A DNA stretch of 64,000 nucleotides from Brassica napus. Its lineage: Eukaryota; Streptophyta; Magnoliopsida; Brassicales; Brassicaceae. Made by a program: the position numbers and the translations under genes. This document shows, in pieces, positions 24,510 to 35,549 of the stretch. The notes under the pieces were generated by a model. The model was not told where the DNA came from and did not search any database. It saw only the letters and a program-made list of their open reading frames with translations. The DNA lies in assembly GCF_020379485.1 (NCBI RefSeq), contig NC_063452.1:53754439-53818438 (forward strand), read 5' to 3'. How positions within the stretch are numbered: the stretch's first letter is position 1; each line of letters begins with the position of its first letter.

Positions 24510-26594
24510 ATGATTTTTCAGTTACATGCAGTGTATGGAGAATGGTTGTTGAGAGATTTCCGTTGGGATTTTGTGGTTGATGATCTCAAAGGAGGAAGAT
24601 TGTTTTTATTGAATGAAGATTCAACACATGCTGAACTTGTTGCAATGGCTCAAGAAGATTATAACCTGGACATGAGAACAGTGAGTGTGGAGATTAGCTA
24701 CTCATTACCAGCAGAAATGATGATGGCTCCAGGCAGTCTTCCCATTCATGTTACAAGTGATAGACAAGTTCGAAACTTGCTGGAGATACTCAAAACCCAT
24801 AGAGTATGTCTTTGTGTATCAAGCCGCAGCAAGGTCGAAACGGTTTCAGAGAAAAGGGATATTGATGAAGCTGGTGAATGGGAAAAAGATGTTGGTGATA
24901 ATGATGAAGCTGGTGAATGGGAAGAAGATGTTGGTGATAATGATGAAGCTGGTGAATGGGAAGAAGATGGGGAGGAGGAAAATGGGGAGGAGGATGCTGA
25001 TAATTCTATTGTTGGTGAAACGGATCAGAATGGTGGGGATTACAGTCTTTATGGAAAGGTTCCAGATGAGGACGAGGAAGATGATGATAATATTTGTTTT
25101 GAAGAAATCCAAAAGACATATGCTAAGACAAATGCTATTGAAGGAGGAAAATCGAATGGTACCAGTATCTATGTCAACCAGAGTTTTGTTAGCAAGGGTG
25201 CTCTGCTTTCAGAGCTGCGGTTGGCAGCAGTGAGGGGTAAGTTTTCTTTCAAATTATACAAATCAACGAAAACTCTCGTTGTGGCAACATGTCCGGTTAG
25301 CTATTGTGGATGGAAGGTCAGAGCGAGTGTCAAACATGGGACAAACACGTTTTGGGTAACAAAGTATGTGGAAAAACATTTATGCTCAGCGGGAGACCGA
25401 ATCGCTCAGCGGAGACACTGTACTCCGAAGTATGTAGGTAGTCTTTTCATTGATCGTGTTGGAATCATTGATGGGATAACTCCGCAGCATATCACTGATG
25501 CAATGAGGAACATGTTTGGCATGGCGCTTGATTACACCACTTCATACAGAGCACTGTTATATGCACAAAGATTGGTGAGAGGATCAGCAGAAGAAGGGTA
25601 TTCGCGTCTGGCATCATATCTCGAGCAAATCTCCATTGCAAATCCTGATTCTATCACGGCGATAGAACTTGATTCTATGAAAAGATTTAAGTATCTATTT
25701 CTCTCTTTTGGAGCTTCTATCAAAGGTTTTAAGTATCAGAGAAGGGTCATTGTGGTGGATGGAACTCACCTAAGTGGAAAGTATGGAGGAACTATGTTAG
25801 TTGCAGCCGCACAAGATGGCAATTTTCAGATATTCCCATTGGCTTTTGGGATCGTGGATGAGGAAGATATACCTTCTTGGGAATGGTTTTTCACAAAATT
25901 GGCTAGTTGTATATCTCATGACAAGCCTCTGGTGATAGTCTCCGACCGGCACAAGGCCATTAAAAGTGCGTGTGATAAGGTGTTTCCTTGGGCAACCCGA
26001 GGAATATGTTATTATCACCTTCAAGATAACATTGTCAAAAAGTTTAAAGGGAAACATCTCATGTACTTGGTGAAAGGGGCTGCTTATGCTCACACGGTTT
26101 ACGATTTTGACCGGTACATGGCTGAGATACGGAGTGCAAACCCGGAACTTGCAACGTATTTGGAGAAAGCCGACGTCAGGCTATGGTCAAGGGTTTATTG
26201 TAAGGGGAACAGGTTCAACATAAAAACAAGCAACATTGCTGAATCTATTAATTCCGCACTGAAGCGAGCAAGAGGATTTCCGATTACGTTCCTGCTGGAG
26301 TTCATAAGGCAGAAGTTAGGAAAATGGTATTGGAAAAGGAGACAAGATGCTTTGAGTCTCACAACTGAACATAGCGGGGGTGTTGAATACTTGCTTGCTG
26401 TTCGAGAAGAGATAGCGGGTACGATGACGGTCGAACCAATTGATGGATGGCATTTCTTTGTCAAAGGTGGCAAAATGGACTGTGTGGTTGATTTGGAACA
26501 TGCAAAGTGTGATTGTGGTGTCTACTATCCCTTCAAGTGTATTTTATTTTTAGACTACCTTCTACTATCCCTTCAAGTCGTCCAAACCTTCTAG
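24510..26594 (+). CDS. MuDR/MULE transposase, apparently truncated in the SWIM finger, 694 aa
   Basis: I take the ATG at 24,510, directly after a TTTGCAG acceptor-like site; an ATG at 24,375 in the same frame would run through repeat sequence and is unlikely. Order: an N-terminal region, three tandem DEAGEWEEDVGDN-type acidic repeats (about residues 119-157), a MuDR N-terminal zinc-binding domain (GKFSFKLYK through CGWKVRA, about 230-300) and the MULE DDE domain (VVDGTHL about 415, VSDRH about 478, ICYYHLQ). A SWIM finger starts with CDCG (about 667), but the expected second half (CxH) is missing and unrelated residues follow to the stop. The enzyme would cut and move the MULE. The truncation may abolish function unless an intron restores the end. 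Confidence 0.8.
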   Translation: MIFQLHAVYGEWLLRDFRWDFVVDDLKGGRLFLLNEDSTHAELVAMAQEDYNLDMRTVSVEISYSLPAEMMMAPGSLPIHVTSDRQVRNLLEILKTHRVCLCVSSRSKVETVSEKRDIDEAGEWEKDVGDNDEAGEWEEDVGDNDEAGEWEEDGEEENGEEDADNSIVGETDQNGGDYSLYGKVPDEDEEDDDNICFEEIQKTYAKTNAIEGGKSNGTSIYVNQSFVSKGALLSELRLAAVRGKFSFKLYKSTKTLVVATCPVSYCGWKVRASVKHGTNTFWVTKYVEKHLCSAGDRIAQRRHCTPKYVGSLFIDRVGIIDGITPQHITDAMRNMFGMALDYTTSYRALLYAQRLVRGSAEEGYSRLASYLEQISIANPDSITAIELDSMKRFKYLFLSFGASIKGFKYQRRVIVVDGTHLSGKYGGTMLVAAAQDGNFQIFPLAFGIVDEEDIPSWEWFFTKLASCISHDKPLVIVSDRHKAIKSACDKVFPWATRGICYYHLQDNIVKKFKGKHLMYLVKGAAYAHTVYDFDRYMAEIRSANPELATYLEKADVRLWSRVYCKGNRFNIKTSNIAESINSALKRARGFPITFLLEFIRQKLGKWYWKRRQDALSLTTEHSGGVEYLLAVREEIAGTMTVEPIDGWHFFVKGGKMDCVVDLEHAKCDCGVYYPFKCILFLDYLLLSLQVVQTF

Positions 26595-26850
26595 ACGACT
26601 TATTTGTAAGTCGTCCAGTTGGAAAACCTTCCAGACGACTTATAATAAGTCGTCCAAACCTTCTAGACGACTTATTTGTAAGTCGTCCAGTTGGAAAACC
26701 TTCCAGACGACTTATTTCTTCCAGACAACTTATATATTTACAAGTTCAAATACAAACACTAATCTTCCAGACAACTTATATATTTACAACTTATATATTT
26801 ACAAGTTCAACTTATATATTCAAATACAAAGACAAGTTCAAATACAAACA
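26522..26850. repeat. Direct duplication and palindromes between the two MULE genes
   Basis: CTACTATCCCTTCAAGT occurs at 26,522-26,538 and again at about 26,561-26,577, right where the transposase loses its SWIM finger. Copies of GACGACTTATTTGTAAGTCGTCC and CCAGACAACTTATATATTTACAA repeats follow. This is the shared 3' region of the converging transposase and protease genes. Confidence 0.7.
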
Positions 26851-26855
26851 CTAAT

Positions 26856-29800
26856 CTAATCATACAAGCCCACGAACCTATCACCATCCACATTTTCTTT
26901 TAGATGCTGATCAACAAGCTCCTTCCATATATCCACCGCCATATTATCCCTCATTTTCTTTGCGTTGCACCTAGCAAAGTCTTTAGGGTCAAAGGAGACA
27001 CCGAGAGCATGACATTCAATGTACTTTACAGTGTACACGCCACAATCACCATTGTTGGCCGTGGGTACACCTTTCAGCGGTCTCTCATATGTGTATGGCT
27101 CCAACCCGTATTTGACCCGTATTTCGTCGGTGGCTGCGCACTCAACAAGCAGATAAGGGACCATCTGGAGAAAAGGCTCCATTATCGCATCCCATGCGTC
27201 TGGTACACTAGATGAAGGTATGCTGTCCCAGACGACTATGTGCCTCTTAGGGATCGATATCCAAATAGCAACCCAATGCTTGTCGTCCAAGTTCACTGGC
27301 GCATAGATATCATCAATGTCCTCCCCCCACTTCTTGTTTGATTGGCAAAATGAAGGTATTGATCCGTCATAAAAATACGACGCCCCACCAGGTAGAACTC
27401 TTCCTAAACCTTTGTGATCAGGTTCCGATGTTTTGAAGAGGTGATACTGCTCTCTCCAAGACTGGGAAAAGTTGTGATCCAGGAAGCACATTCGCTCGCT
27501 CCTGAAAGCTTGTGGGTTCTCCTGATACCTCTGCCTTAGCACATTAATCCAAGCATCTATATGCTGCATATTAAATATAACAAGTTAGAAGTTACCAGAC
27601 GACTTAAATATAAGTCGTCTACGTGGTCGTCCAAGTAGACGACTTTCCAGACGACTTATAATAAGTCGTCTGGAAAGTAGTCTACTTGGACGACTTTGTA
27701 GACGACTTAAATCGTGTGCAGAAGACTTACGCAGTCTTCCAGCCATCCTCTGGCTGTCCGGAGGAAGTGGTACCACCTTGTTGGTGATGTACGTGGTTTG
27801 TCCTCGGTCTTAGTTAAATAATGACTGCAAACAAAAAAAGCAATCAGTTTTGGACGACTAAATCAAGCTATTATGGGTAAAGCAATCACTTACGGATCAG
27901 TTTTCAACCAATCAGCGAGTTCCTTCAACCGATCTTTGTTTACTGGCGGAAATGGATTATAGGCTCCCACTTTATCTTTTTTTTTCTCTGCCGTATAAGG
28001 AGATCTCACAGTGGGAGCAGGTTTCTTCGCTCTTTTACTCTTTGCACGCTTGTCCAATACAACCAGGCTCGGTTCTGAAACTGGATCGCTTGGCTCGGTG
28101 GAAGCGAGGCTCGGTTGTTGATCGGTGGAAGCGAGGCTCGGTTGGTGATCGGTGGAAGTGACAGCAACAATCTCTTTGGAGGTCTTATTTACCGAGTTCG
28201 CCTCGGTTGCTGTATCCTCCGGCAACCATCTCTGCAATAAAAGTTGCACACAAGTTAACTCTGGACGACTTAAACAAAAGTTGTCTGGACGACTAGTTGG
28301 ACCTGGACGACTTAAAATTAAGTCTTCCGTGGTCAACTAGTCGTCCAGACAACTTACGTTTAAGTCGTCCAGGGTCAACTAGTCGTCCAGACAACTTTTA
28401 CAGTCGTCTGGACAACTAGTTAACCCTGGATTTGATACTAACCTCTTTGATTTGAGGAGGCTGTTTCTTTTGAGGAGGAGGCTGTTTCTTTTGAGGAGGA
28501 GGCTGTTTCTTTTGAGGAGGAGGAGGCTGCTGCTGTTTCTTTTGAGGAGGAGGAGGCTGCTGTTTGGTTTGATGAGGAGGAGGCTGGTTACTAACCACGG
28601 TTTCATTGGCATGAGGGGTAGCCTGTTTGTTTCTACCCCCGGTTTCTTTGGCAAGAGGGGTAGGTTGTTTATCTTGAGGGGTAGCCTGTTTGTTTCTACC
28701 CCCGGTTTCTTTGGCAAGAGGGGTAGGCTGTTTATCTTGAGGGGTAGCCTGATTGGTGACACCAACCTTCTTCTCCACAGCTTCCAATCTATCGGACAAC
28801 TTCCTAAACTCCCTCATGCACTTATTAAACCCTTTTTTCATGCAGTCAGCTACGCCCTTGAACATAATTTCCAACTCCTCTCTGGTCACCCCTCTAGCCT
28901 CTTCTCTAGCCTCTTCACTAGCCACTTTAGGAGCCTCTTTACGAGCTTTCTTCCGAGGTCTTGGATTGTCTTCCTCCTCCTCCTCCTCCTCCTCCAACAC
29001 AACCATCTCTTTGGCCTTCTTTGATGGAGTCACAACCTTAGGTTTTGTATTGACCTTAGTACCAGTGACTTCCCAGCAATCCATGGTCCACTTCCACGGT
29101 CTCCGCTCATACATGACTTTAATGATGTTCTCCGCGGGCAGGTCCTCAACCTCAGAGTCCCATTTTGGCCACATTTCACTAATGTCCTTCTCAACAAAGT
29201 TGATCACGCGGGTCTGCAGTAAATAGAAGAATCGAGTTAGATATTTGAAAAAAATACTAAATAGACGACTTAATTATAAGTCGTCTACTATGTCGTCCAG
29301 CTGGAAGACCTTCCAGACGACTTATAATAAGTCGTCTAATAAGTCGTCCAGATGGAAGACTTTCCAGACGACTTAATTAAGTCGTCCGATAAGTCGTCCA
29401 GCTGGACGACCTTCCAGACGACTTATAATAAGTCGTCTGCGCAGTCTTTTGGATTGAAGTAAATACCTGACTCAAGATAGCAGCTTTCATTGATCTGCGG
29501 CCTCTGCTGCCCTCGTAAGCCAGTATCGGTGGAGACGGACTGTCTGCTCTGGGACCACCAATACTAGCACCCAATTCCGGCATAGCTGTGTACGTCCAGA
29601 CCTGAAGAACTTGTATAAACCCATCCACGGTGTAACAGCCAGCAATTTCTTTGTTCCACAAAGAGTCCATCAGCACCTTAAATGCGACTCTCCCCCATGG
29701 ATAATTCTCAAACCGTTCTAAATCCATCACTAGCCTTGCCAGAGTAGATCGTGTAGCGGTTGAAAACTTTCTCCCTTCAATGAATCCAGTGAAGATGGAG

Positions 29801-30511
29801 AGGTACGCGAGCCGCTTGCGATCTTCCCTGGACCAATCCCCGCATCTCTGCAGTGCTGCTATTATCTGATCAGTAGTTGGCCCAGCTTCCAGATGAACTC
29901 CCAGCATCCCCCAGAAAGAAACCATCTCTGGGGTAACATCACATTTTGGTGTCTCAAGGTCCTCGATGTACTCGCAGTTTAGACCAGTGAGGTTTTCAAA
30001 CTCTAACAGTGAAAACCTCAAAGGTTCTGGACCAACGAGAGACCACATCTCATACTTCTTCTTAATGTCCAGCTTGAAACTGAGCATGTAGTGAACCAGC
30101 CTTGAAGCCCAACCAAATCCCTGCTCCTTGAACTTGATGAAAACTCCCAAACTCGACTCCTTGAGCTCTTCAAATTCGTCATCAGTAAGAGCTTTCCTAA
30201 GAGCAGTATGCAACTTGCTGTTATCCGTATGATACGAAATGCTATTGTGGGCTTCTGGTTCTTCCCCTGATGTGTATAACCTACGGGGGAGTTCTGGAAT
30301 ATCCATCCTTTTTGTCTGCAAAATAATCAAAGACAACAATATAAGTCCAGACGACTTAGTAGACGACTTATAATTAAGTCGTCTGGAAAGTCTTCCAAAT
30401 GGACGACTTATATTTAAGTCATCTACTAAGTCGTCCAGTTGGAAGACTTTCCAGACGACTTAAATTACTTACAAGTCTTCCAGTCGCAGAAGGAGTTGGA
30501 GTACTCGTCAT
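26856..30511 (-). CDS. DUF1985 - Ulp1 (C48) cysteine protease-like protein of the MULE, six exons, 932 aa
   Basis: Predicted exons are 30511-30473, 30315-29467, 29213-28443, 28231-27894, 27824-27731 and 27563-26856. All joins keep frame with GT-AG introns. The N-terminal DUF1985 domain lies in exon 2. A basic and acidic linker (EEEEEEEED, KKARKEAPK) leads to a low-complexity stretch of PTPLAKETGGRNK and QPPPPQKK repeats in exon 3. The C-terminal Ulp1 domain in exon 6 has a His-Asp-Cys triad at H793 (DKHW), D810 (VVWDS) and C871 (NNGDCGVY). The usual Gln of the oxyanion hole near the Cys is replaced by ANN. Ulp1 enzymes process or remove SUMO; the role of the transposon-borne forms is unknown. 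No disabling mutation is visible. Confidence 0.85.
27564..30472. repeat. GACGACTTA palindromes confined to the Ulp1 gene introns
   Basis: Full or half copies occur in intron 5 (27,596-27,730), intron 4 (27,851), intron 3 (28,260-28,420), intron 2 (29,265-29,445) and intron 1 (30,345-30,468). The exons carry at most stray half-sites, for example at 27,229. The donor of intron 5 (GC|GTAAGTC) and of intron 1 (CTT|GTAAGTAA) lie inside copies. Confidence 0.85.
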
Positions 30512-31050
30512 TGCGGTTATAGATCTGAAAAAATAAACGTGAAACGGTGAGAATGAGTAAATTGATAGAGACAACGTTTTATGTTCATCTTTTCCTCGAG
30601 ATTGATGACTTAGCGGCGTTAGGGTTTACAGAGAAACGGCGCTAAGGTTTACAGAGAAGAAGCGGCGGCGCTAGGGTTTAGAAGAAGCGGCGGCGCTAGT
30701 GTTTAGAACGTTGGTGACCACGGTGGCGAGGGCGACGGTTTGTTCGGAAATAGTGGAAGCGGCGGCGCTAGGGTTTAGAGGAATCGGCGGCGCTAGGGTT
30801 TAGAGGAATCGGCGGCGCTAGGGTTAGAAGAAGCTGCGGCGACAACGGTGAGAATGAAGTGAGATAGATAGCCGATGTTGAGAACGATGGTTTGTTCGGA
30901 AATCGTGGGAATTCGAAATCGCCTTTGAGAGAGAACTGTTAGGGTTTCTGAATATCGCGAAAAATGAAACAAAAAAAAAAATCACCTTATATATTGGGTA
31001 AATAATCCGGTTAGCTTTAAAATTACATTGGTAAACTTTAAGGTTTGGTC
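30512..31050 (-). promoter_or_regulatory. Promoter and 5' region of the MULE Ulp1 gene with telo-box repeats
   Basis: Upstream of the ATG on the minus strand are six or so copies of a unit containing AAACCCTAGCGCCGCC (30,610-30,830). The AAACCCTA part is the telo-box, a common element in plant promoters of highly expressed genes, and the GCGCCGCC part makes the unit GC-rich in an AT-rich element. The placement suits a promoter or 5' UTR; activity is not shown. Confidence 0.5.
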
Positions 31051-31742
31051 CGGTTTAGACGACTTATTCTGGCTGATAATGTACAACAGACGACTTAATA
31101 TTTAGTCGTCTGTTTTCAGACGACAAAATATTAAGTCGTCCTAGACCCTAAAATGAACCCCTAAACTAAAATGACTAGATTAACTAACTAACCACGTTAT
31201 AAAATCAAATTATACTTAAATAGTGTTTACTATACACAGAAATGAACACGCATAAGTAATTTTAAAAATTTTCAAAAACGGTTTTAATGCTTTCCAAAAT
31301 CTAACCCTAAGAACACATACAATACTACAACATATGTTGATGAAACAAAAACTTAAGAATATCATGACTCACTACTTTCACTCATCTATGCTGAAAACAA
31401 TTGAAATTTGTTATATCTTAATTTATACCTCCTAAGACATATGTTAATTACATAATTCCCATTTTTCACTTATCAAAATATTTTTTACAAAATTTTTAAA
31501 TTATGTTTAAGACTAACTGTCCAGACGACTTTAAGTTAAGTCGTCAGGACGACTTATTTTCAAGTCGTCTAAACAGACGACTTGCGAGGGGTAGAAACGT
31601 AAAAAGAATTCCGTTTTTTTGTTTGGTCACAAGGGGATAGTTGTAATTTCAATAGCCTTTTAGGTTACTTTTGCTTTTGACCCAAGTTGGGGTATTGTTT
31701 TGGGTTTGACTCCAAGTTTTGAGTCACACTTGGCAATTCTCC
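31051..31742. repeat. MULE right subterminal region
   Basis: Further GACGACTTA palindromes lie at 31,056-31,140 and 31,520-31,585, between A/T-rich filler. The terminal inverted repeat follows (about 31,640-31,743). No gene is present. The promoter of neither MULE gene is evident here. Confidence 0.6.
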
Positions 31743-31788
31743 CTATATATATATATATATATTTAAACTAAAATGAGAGAAGCAGTCT

Positions 31789-32858
31789 CACGGAATGAAG
31801 CATCCCTCGAAAACCCTAGAAGTGCCGTCAACAGAATCAGATCAGAGGAGGGGCGTATCCGGTGGTTCGTCGCCGTGAGAGCCCTCTCCTCCTCTTCTCT
31901 TTATAGTTCTTTTGTCAGTTTTCATGTTCTCTTCCGATTTCGTCTTTCTCGCACTGCATCGAGATGCGCGCTGCTCTGGATTTCCATGGAGTTTCTGGAG
32001 GATCTAAATCGGCGAGGCAAGGGCTGTCACGTCGGGGAGGGGCTTCACAGGAGGGTAGTTTCGATTCGGTGCCTTTCCAAATCTGGGTCAGGTTTGGGGG
32101 GAGAGCGACTTGGTGTGGGTCTGGTGAGCTTTTGCTTGCGGAGGGATCTCTTGTTTGTTCAGAGGAACAGCTCTTTGATTAGATGAAGTGGAGGAGTTTC
32201 TTCATTGCGGTGGGTTATGTGGTCCATCCACATTTCTTTTTTGCTGCTTTGTTTGAGTTATTTTGAGGGAGTTGTGTTGTGGCTCAGTGAGCTTCGCCGG
32301 TTCAGTCGTGTTACTTATGACTTAGCAGTCTTTCTGTTAGGCGTAATGCCCATTGGTTGCTTGCCGTTTGGTTCTTCTCTCCAGTGAGTGGTTATGGAGA
32401 GGTTCGGTTGGCAAGGCTTCATCTTCTTGGTGTTTGGATGAGCTTCTTTCTTAGATCGTAGAGTGTTTATGTATCCAAGGTGTGTGGACCAAGCAGCGTG
32501 TTCCCCTTGTCGAGTTTGTGAAGTCTCTTGGTCTTATCGTTTGGCGGGCGAGACAGCAGCAATAAGTGTGGTTTGGGTGTAGAAGTGGAAGGTACTGGGT
32601 GGCAGGCTATAGGCAGCAGCGCTAACTCCCAATCATTGGCATTTTATCCTTTCTAAAGACTGCTAGGTGCACTATTGTATCGTTGTAGCTGTTATGTTTT
32701 ATGTTCTTTCTTAAGTTACCCTGGTGTGGGTTTAAGTCGCCCCAGTGTGGAATTTCTATGGGCTCTTGGTTCTGAAGCTAGTTCGTTTGGCTGCCAGCTT
32801 TTGTATGAATATTGTTATCTTCCGTATGAATGAATTCAATTTGTGGAAAAAAAAAAAA
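31789..32858 (+). mobile_element. Poly(A) retroposon of 1.07 kb with 12-bp target duplication
   Basis: GAGAAGCAGTCT occurs at 31,777-31,788 and again at 32,859-32,870, directly after an A12 run. Insert plus A tail plus duplication marks target-primed retroposition. The insert is GC-richer than its surroundings at the start and T/G-rich later. It has no long open frame, so it could be a non-autonomous LINE derivative or a decayed processed transcript. I do not recognise a source gene. It lies 45 bp outside the MULE end. Confidence 0.75.
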
Positions 32859-32870
32859 GAGAAGCAGTCT

Positions 32871-33173
32871 AGGATAAGAGGTGAGATCACTTTTTTCTTT
32901 TTTAATCCAAAAAAAAAAAATCAAATCTTATGAACATAAAATTTCTATTAATCGACTCAAAAGACAAAGTTGAGTTAGATTCTGTTCTGTAAATATATGG
33001 TCGGAAACAAGCCACGGACGGTATCGTTATAGCTATAACGCTTACTACAATGAGCTTTGCTTCTGTACCAGAATAAATACTATAACTTACACACACTAGT
33101 AACACAATGTGTGTCTGTAGAAAAGCTATCAAAAAGCTGTCTATGGCTCAATGGAGGAAGAGGAGGCAAATCT
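32871..33173. other. Spacer and TBL16 3' UTR region
   Basis: No gene seen. It runs from the retroposon to the TBL16 stop codon and is A/T-rich. It probably contains the TBL16 3' UTR and polyadenylation site on the minus strand. Confidence 0.5.
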
Positions 33174-35549
33174 TTATATCATCGCAAAAAGGATTTCATT
33201 CCACGTATCAGGAACACCAGGCAAGCACCAATGGAGACAATCCTGAACTCCCTTTGAAGCCGAGATACTAAACCTTGATATATGACCTTCGTCTCTAATA
33301 TGAGATAAAGCCGTTATGTCCAAAAGCTTAACCCCTGTGCCTTTCACCGCATGACCCGCGCTGTAATCGCTAGACTCCTCTTGCAAAACCTCTTTCCCTA
33401 TAGACATCGGCGTCGTGTTATTACAGCTCCCTCCAGTGTTCCACTCCCCTCCCACGAAATGCCTCGGGGAAAGGCTTCTGTAGAACGCCTTGAGACCAGG
33501 ATGGTTAGGAAGCTGCGAGCTAACCCAACTAACCGTGCTGTGGATTGTGAAGTTCTTGGCGTTCCCAAGAGCGGCTAGCTTCTTGTTGGTATTGGGAGCG
33601 CCGTTTAGATGCATCACCCATCTGTTGCCGTTGAGCTTCCCACGGTTCCAGTGGTGGCCTGTGTTCATTATCAGCACGTTGATCTTGTGAAGGTATTGGC
33701 GTAAGAAAGCTGGCGGGCGATCGAGATGCATAGCGTGTTCGGTTAAGGGGTCTGAGATGTTGAGAGGTTCTATGTCGCAGAGGGTGGATGACCAGTGGTA
33801 GAGGACGGTTGTGTTGGTTTCTGGGAATCTGTAAGCCCAGCCATTAGGACGACCCCCACCTTGGGGAGTTATGAACCCAAACTCTGGTCCCACGTCGAGG
33901 ACGTCGAGCCTCTCTTTGCCTCCTGTGATCATACACATCATGGATTGAAACTGCTGTCTTCCTAATGAGTCTCCAACAAAGGCTAGTGTCTTGTCCTGCA
34001 TCCTGAGGGGATTTGAGACAAAAAGAGCAATGCACTGTTACTAAGGACTTGATGGGAACACTTGGCATAAGATGTACAGAATGGTTTTTTACCTTTTCAA
34101 GAATTTGGAACCTTCAAATTCTTCCATAGAGCAATCTTTAGGTTGCCATCTTAATCTTTCAAAGGCAAAGTCTGTGCGTTGCATCAACCTGCACGCCCAC
34201 ATCGAAGCAAGCCATTGTTTGCAACGAGATCCCGAGTACAAAGGACGGTGCTTGTCCACAACCCATTTCCCTTTTGCGTAATTGCAAGCTGAGATGAAAT
34301 TTTTTTATAAAACTTGTTATTTCACATAGGACAGAATCATAATGAGGCAGCATCAAAATACAGTTTAGAGACCTAAGCTAATAATGAACACTCTTAAGAT
34401 ATTTTCACCCATCATAACACCAAAGATGTATAAAAAGGATTCTCTACCTTGATTTGTGATGCGAGCTGTTGAACTACTATCATCATCTTTCTTGGCTATG
34501 TGTTGTTCAGTCCTCTCTCCGTCTGTTGCAAGAGTTTTCTTCTCTGGATCTGAATTAGTATTTTTAATATGTGTTGTCTTTGCTTCGACCTCGCCAGCAG
34601 CAACCTCTTCTTTCACATGTTCTAATTTATTTTCTTTACTAGTTGGTGTTTTCTGATATTTTGGCTCACTTACAGTAACTTCACGTACCGCCTGTTCTTC
34701 TACAATAGTTGATGTCTTCCCTTGATCAGTCTCACTGTCAGTAACTTCTTCCACTTGTTTCTCTTCTTTTTCTTCTTCTTCTTCTTTTTTATCCTTATTA
34801 TCGGTTTGATCCTCTTTACTTTGATCTGTTATAGACAATCCGAGAAAAGGAATAAAGCTGAGTTTCCAGAATTTCAGAACACAATAGACAGCGCAAACCT
34901 CCTTCAAAGACTTCAAGACAAAAAAATTCGAGCAGATTACAAGGATGCACTAAAGAGCTGCTGTCAATGATTGAACAGTACCTTTGTTTACAAACGGAGT
35001 AGCCGATGAGTAGCTATCTTTGGTTTCAGTATTCAGTGTAGTAGGTATTCTCTCAACCTTTTCTTCTGCAAATGACAAACAACTAGGTCAGATACACAGC
35101 AGGATCTAACTGTGCTGCCTTTAGTTTCAAGAACATAATACAGTTAGTTATGAAACATAATCAAGAGAAACTACAAGTGAAGATAATATACATATTGATA
35201 CATTTGGCCAAATAAAAATTTACATGGACAAAACATTGACAGTGGACTCAAACTAGAAATAAAACATTTCAAACAAAAAATTTAAAAAAAAAAACATTTC
35301 ACTGTCATGAAGCTTTACAGAATCAATAAAGCATGGTTCCAGCATCCAAACAACCGAACCAAATGTGCCAGAAAGAGAGTATAGTGTCATAGTCAAACCT
35401 GGTTCCAGCTTCAGAAAGTGACTATCGGGAGGAAGAAAGGCAGAGGATGGAGTTGTATCCCATGACCACAAGACAAGGGTTGCACAAACAAGCACAATAA
35501 ACACAAGAGAGATATCTTTAGCCCTCCGCCTAAGTGCTCCTCTTTTCAT
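33174..35549 (-). CDS. TBL16: TRICHOME BIREFRINGENCE-LIKE protein, TBL16-like, five exons, 545 aa
   Basis: Predicted exons are 35549-35399, 35065-34982, 34825-34448, 34288-34093 and 34002-33174. All joins keep frame. The start is the ATG of MKRGALRRR; upstream in-frame codons reach only a TTG across a likely acceptor. A short basic N-terminus precedes one transmembrane helix (about 13-33), a type II Golgi anchor. A long Glu/Lys-rich linker with EEEEEKEEK follows (about 80-205). The PMR5N/TBL domain starts near NYAKGKW; the GDS motif is at 280-282 and the DCLH motif has D524 and H527, the acid and base of the esterase-like catalytic set. TBL proteins O-acetylate cell-wall polysaccharides. The name rests on locus order (At5g20680, from memory). 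Confidence 0.9.

Larger units (their letters stand above)
23065..31743. mobile_element. Mutator-like element of the ULP-carrying (Kaonashi) type
   Basis: The 8.68-kb element has terminal inverted repeats that share GTGACTCAAAACTTGGAGTC about 15 bases in from each end (23,080-23,100 and 31,710-31,728 in reverse). It sits in an AT microsatellite, so a 9-bp duplication of alternating TA is likely but cannot be proved. It holds a MuDR/MULE transposase on the plus strand and a DUF1985-Ulp1 protease gene on the minus strand, converging. MULEs that carry ULP-like genes (KI-MULEs) are known in plants. The non-coding parts are packed with a palindromic GACGACTTA repeat. Confidence 0.88.

Noticed and set aside
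28452..29226. Plus-strand open frames opposite the MULE protease gene
   Set aside because: They are antisense shadows of the repetitive QPPPPQKK and PTPLAKETGG coding region; the sense gene has domain support and splice joins.
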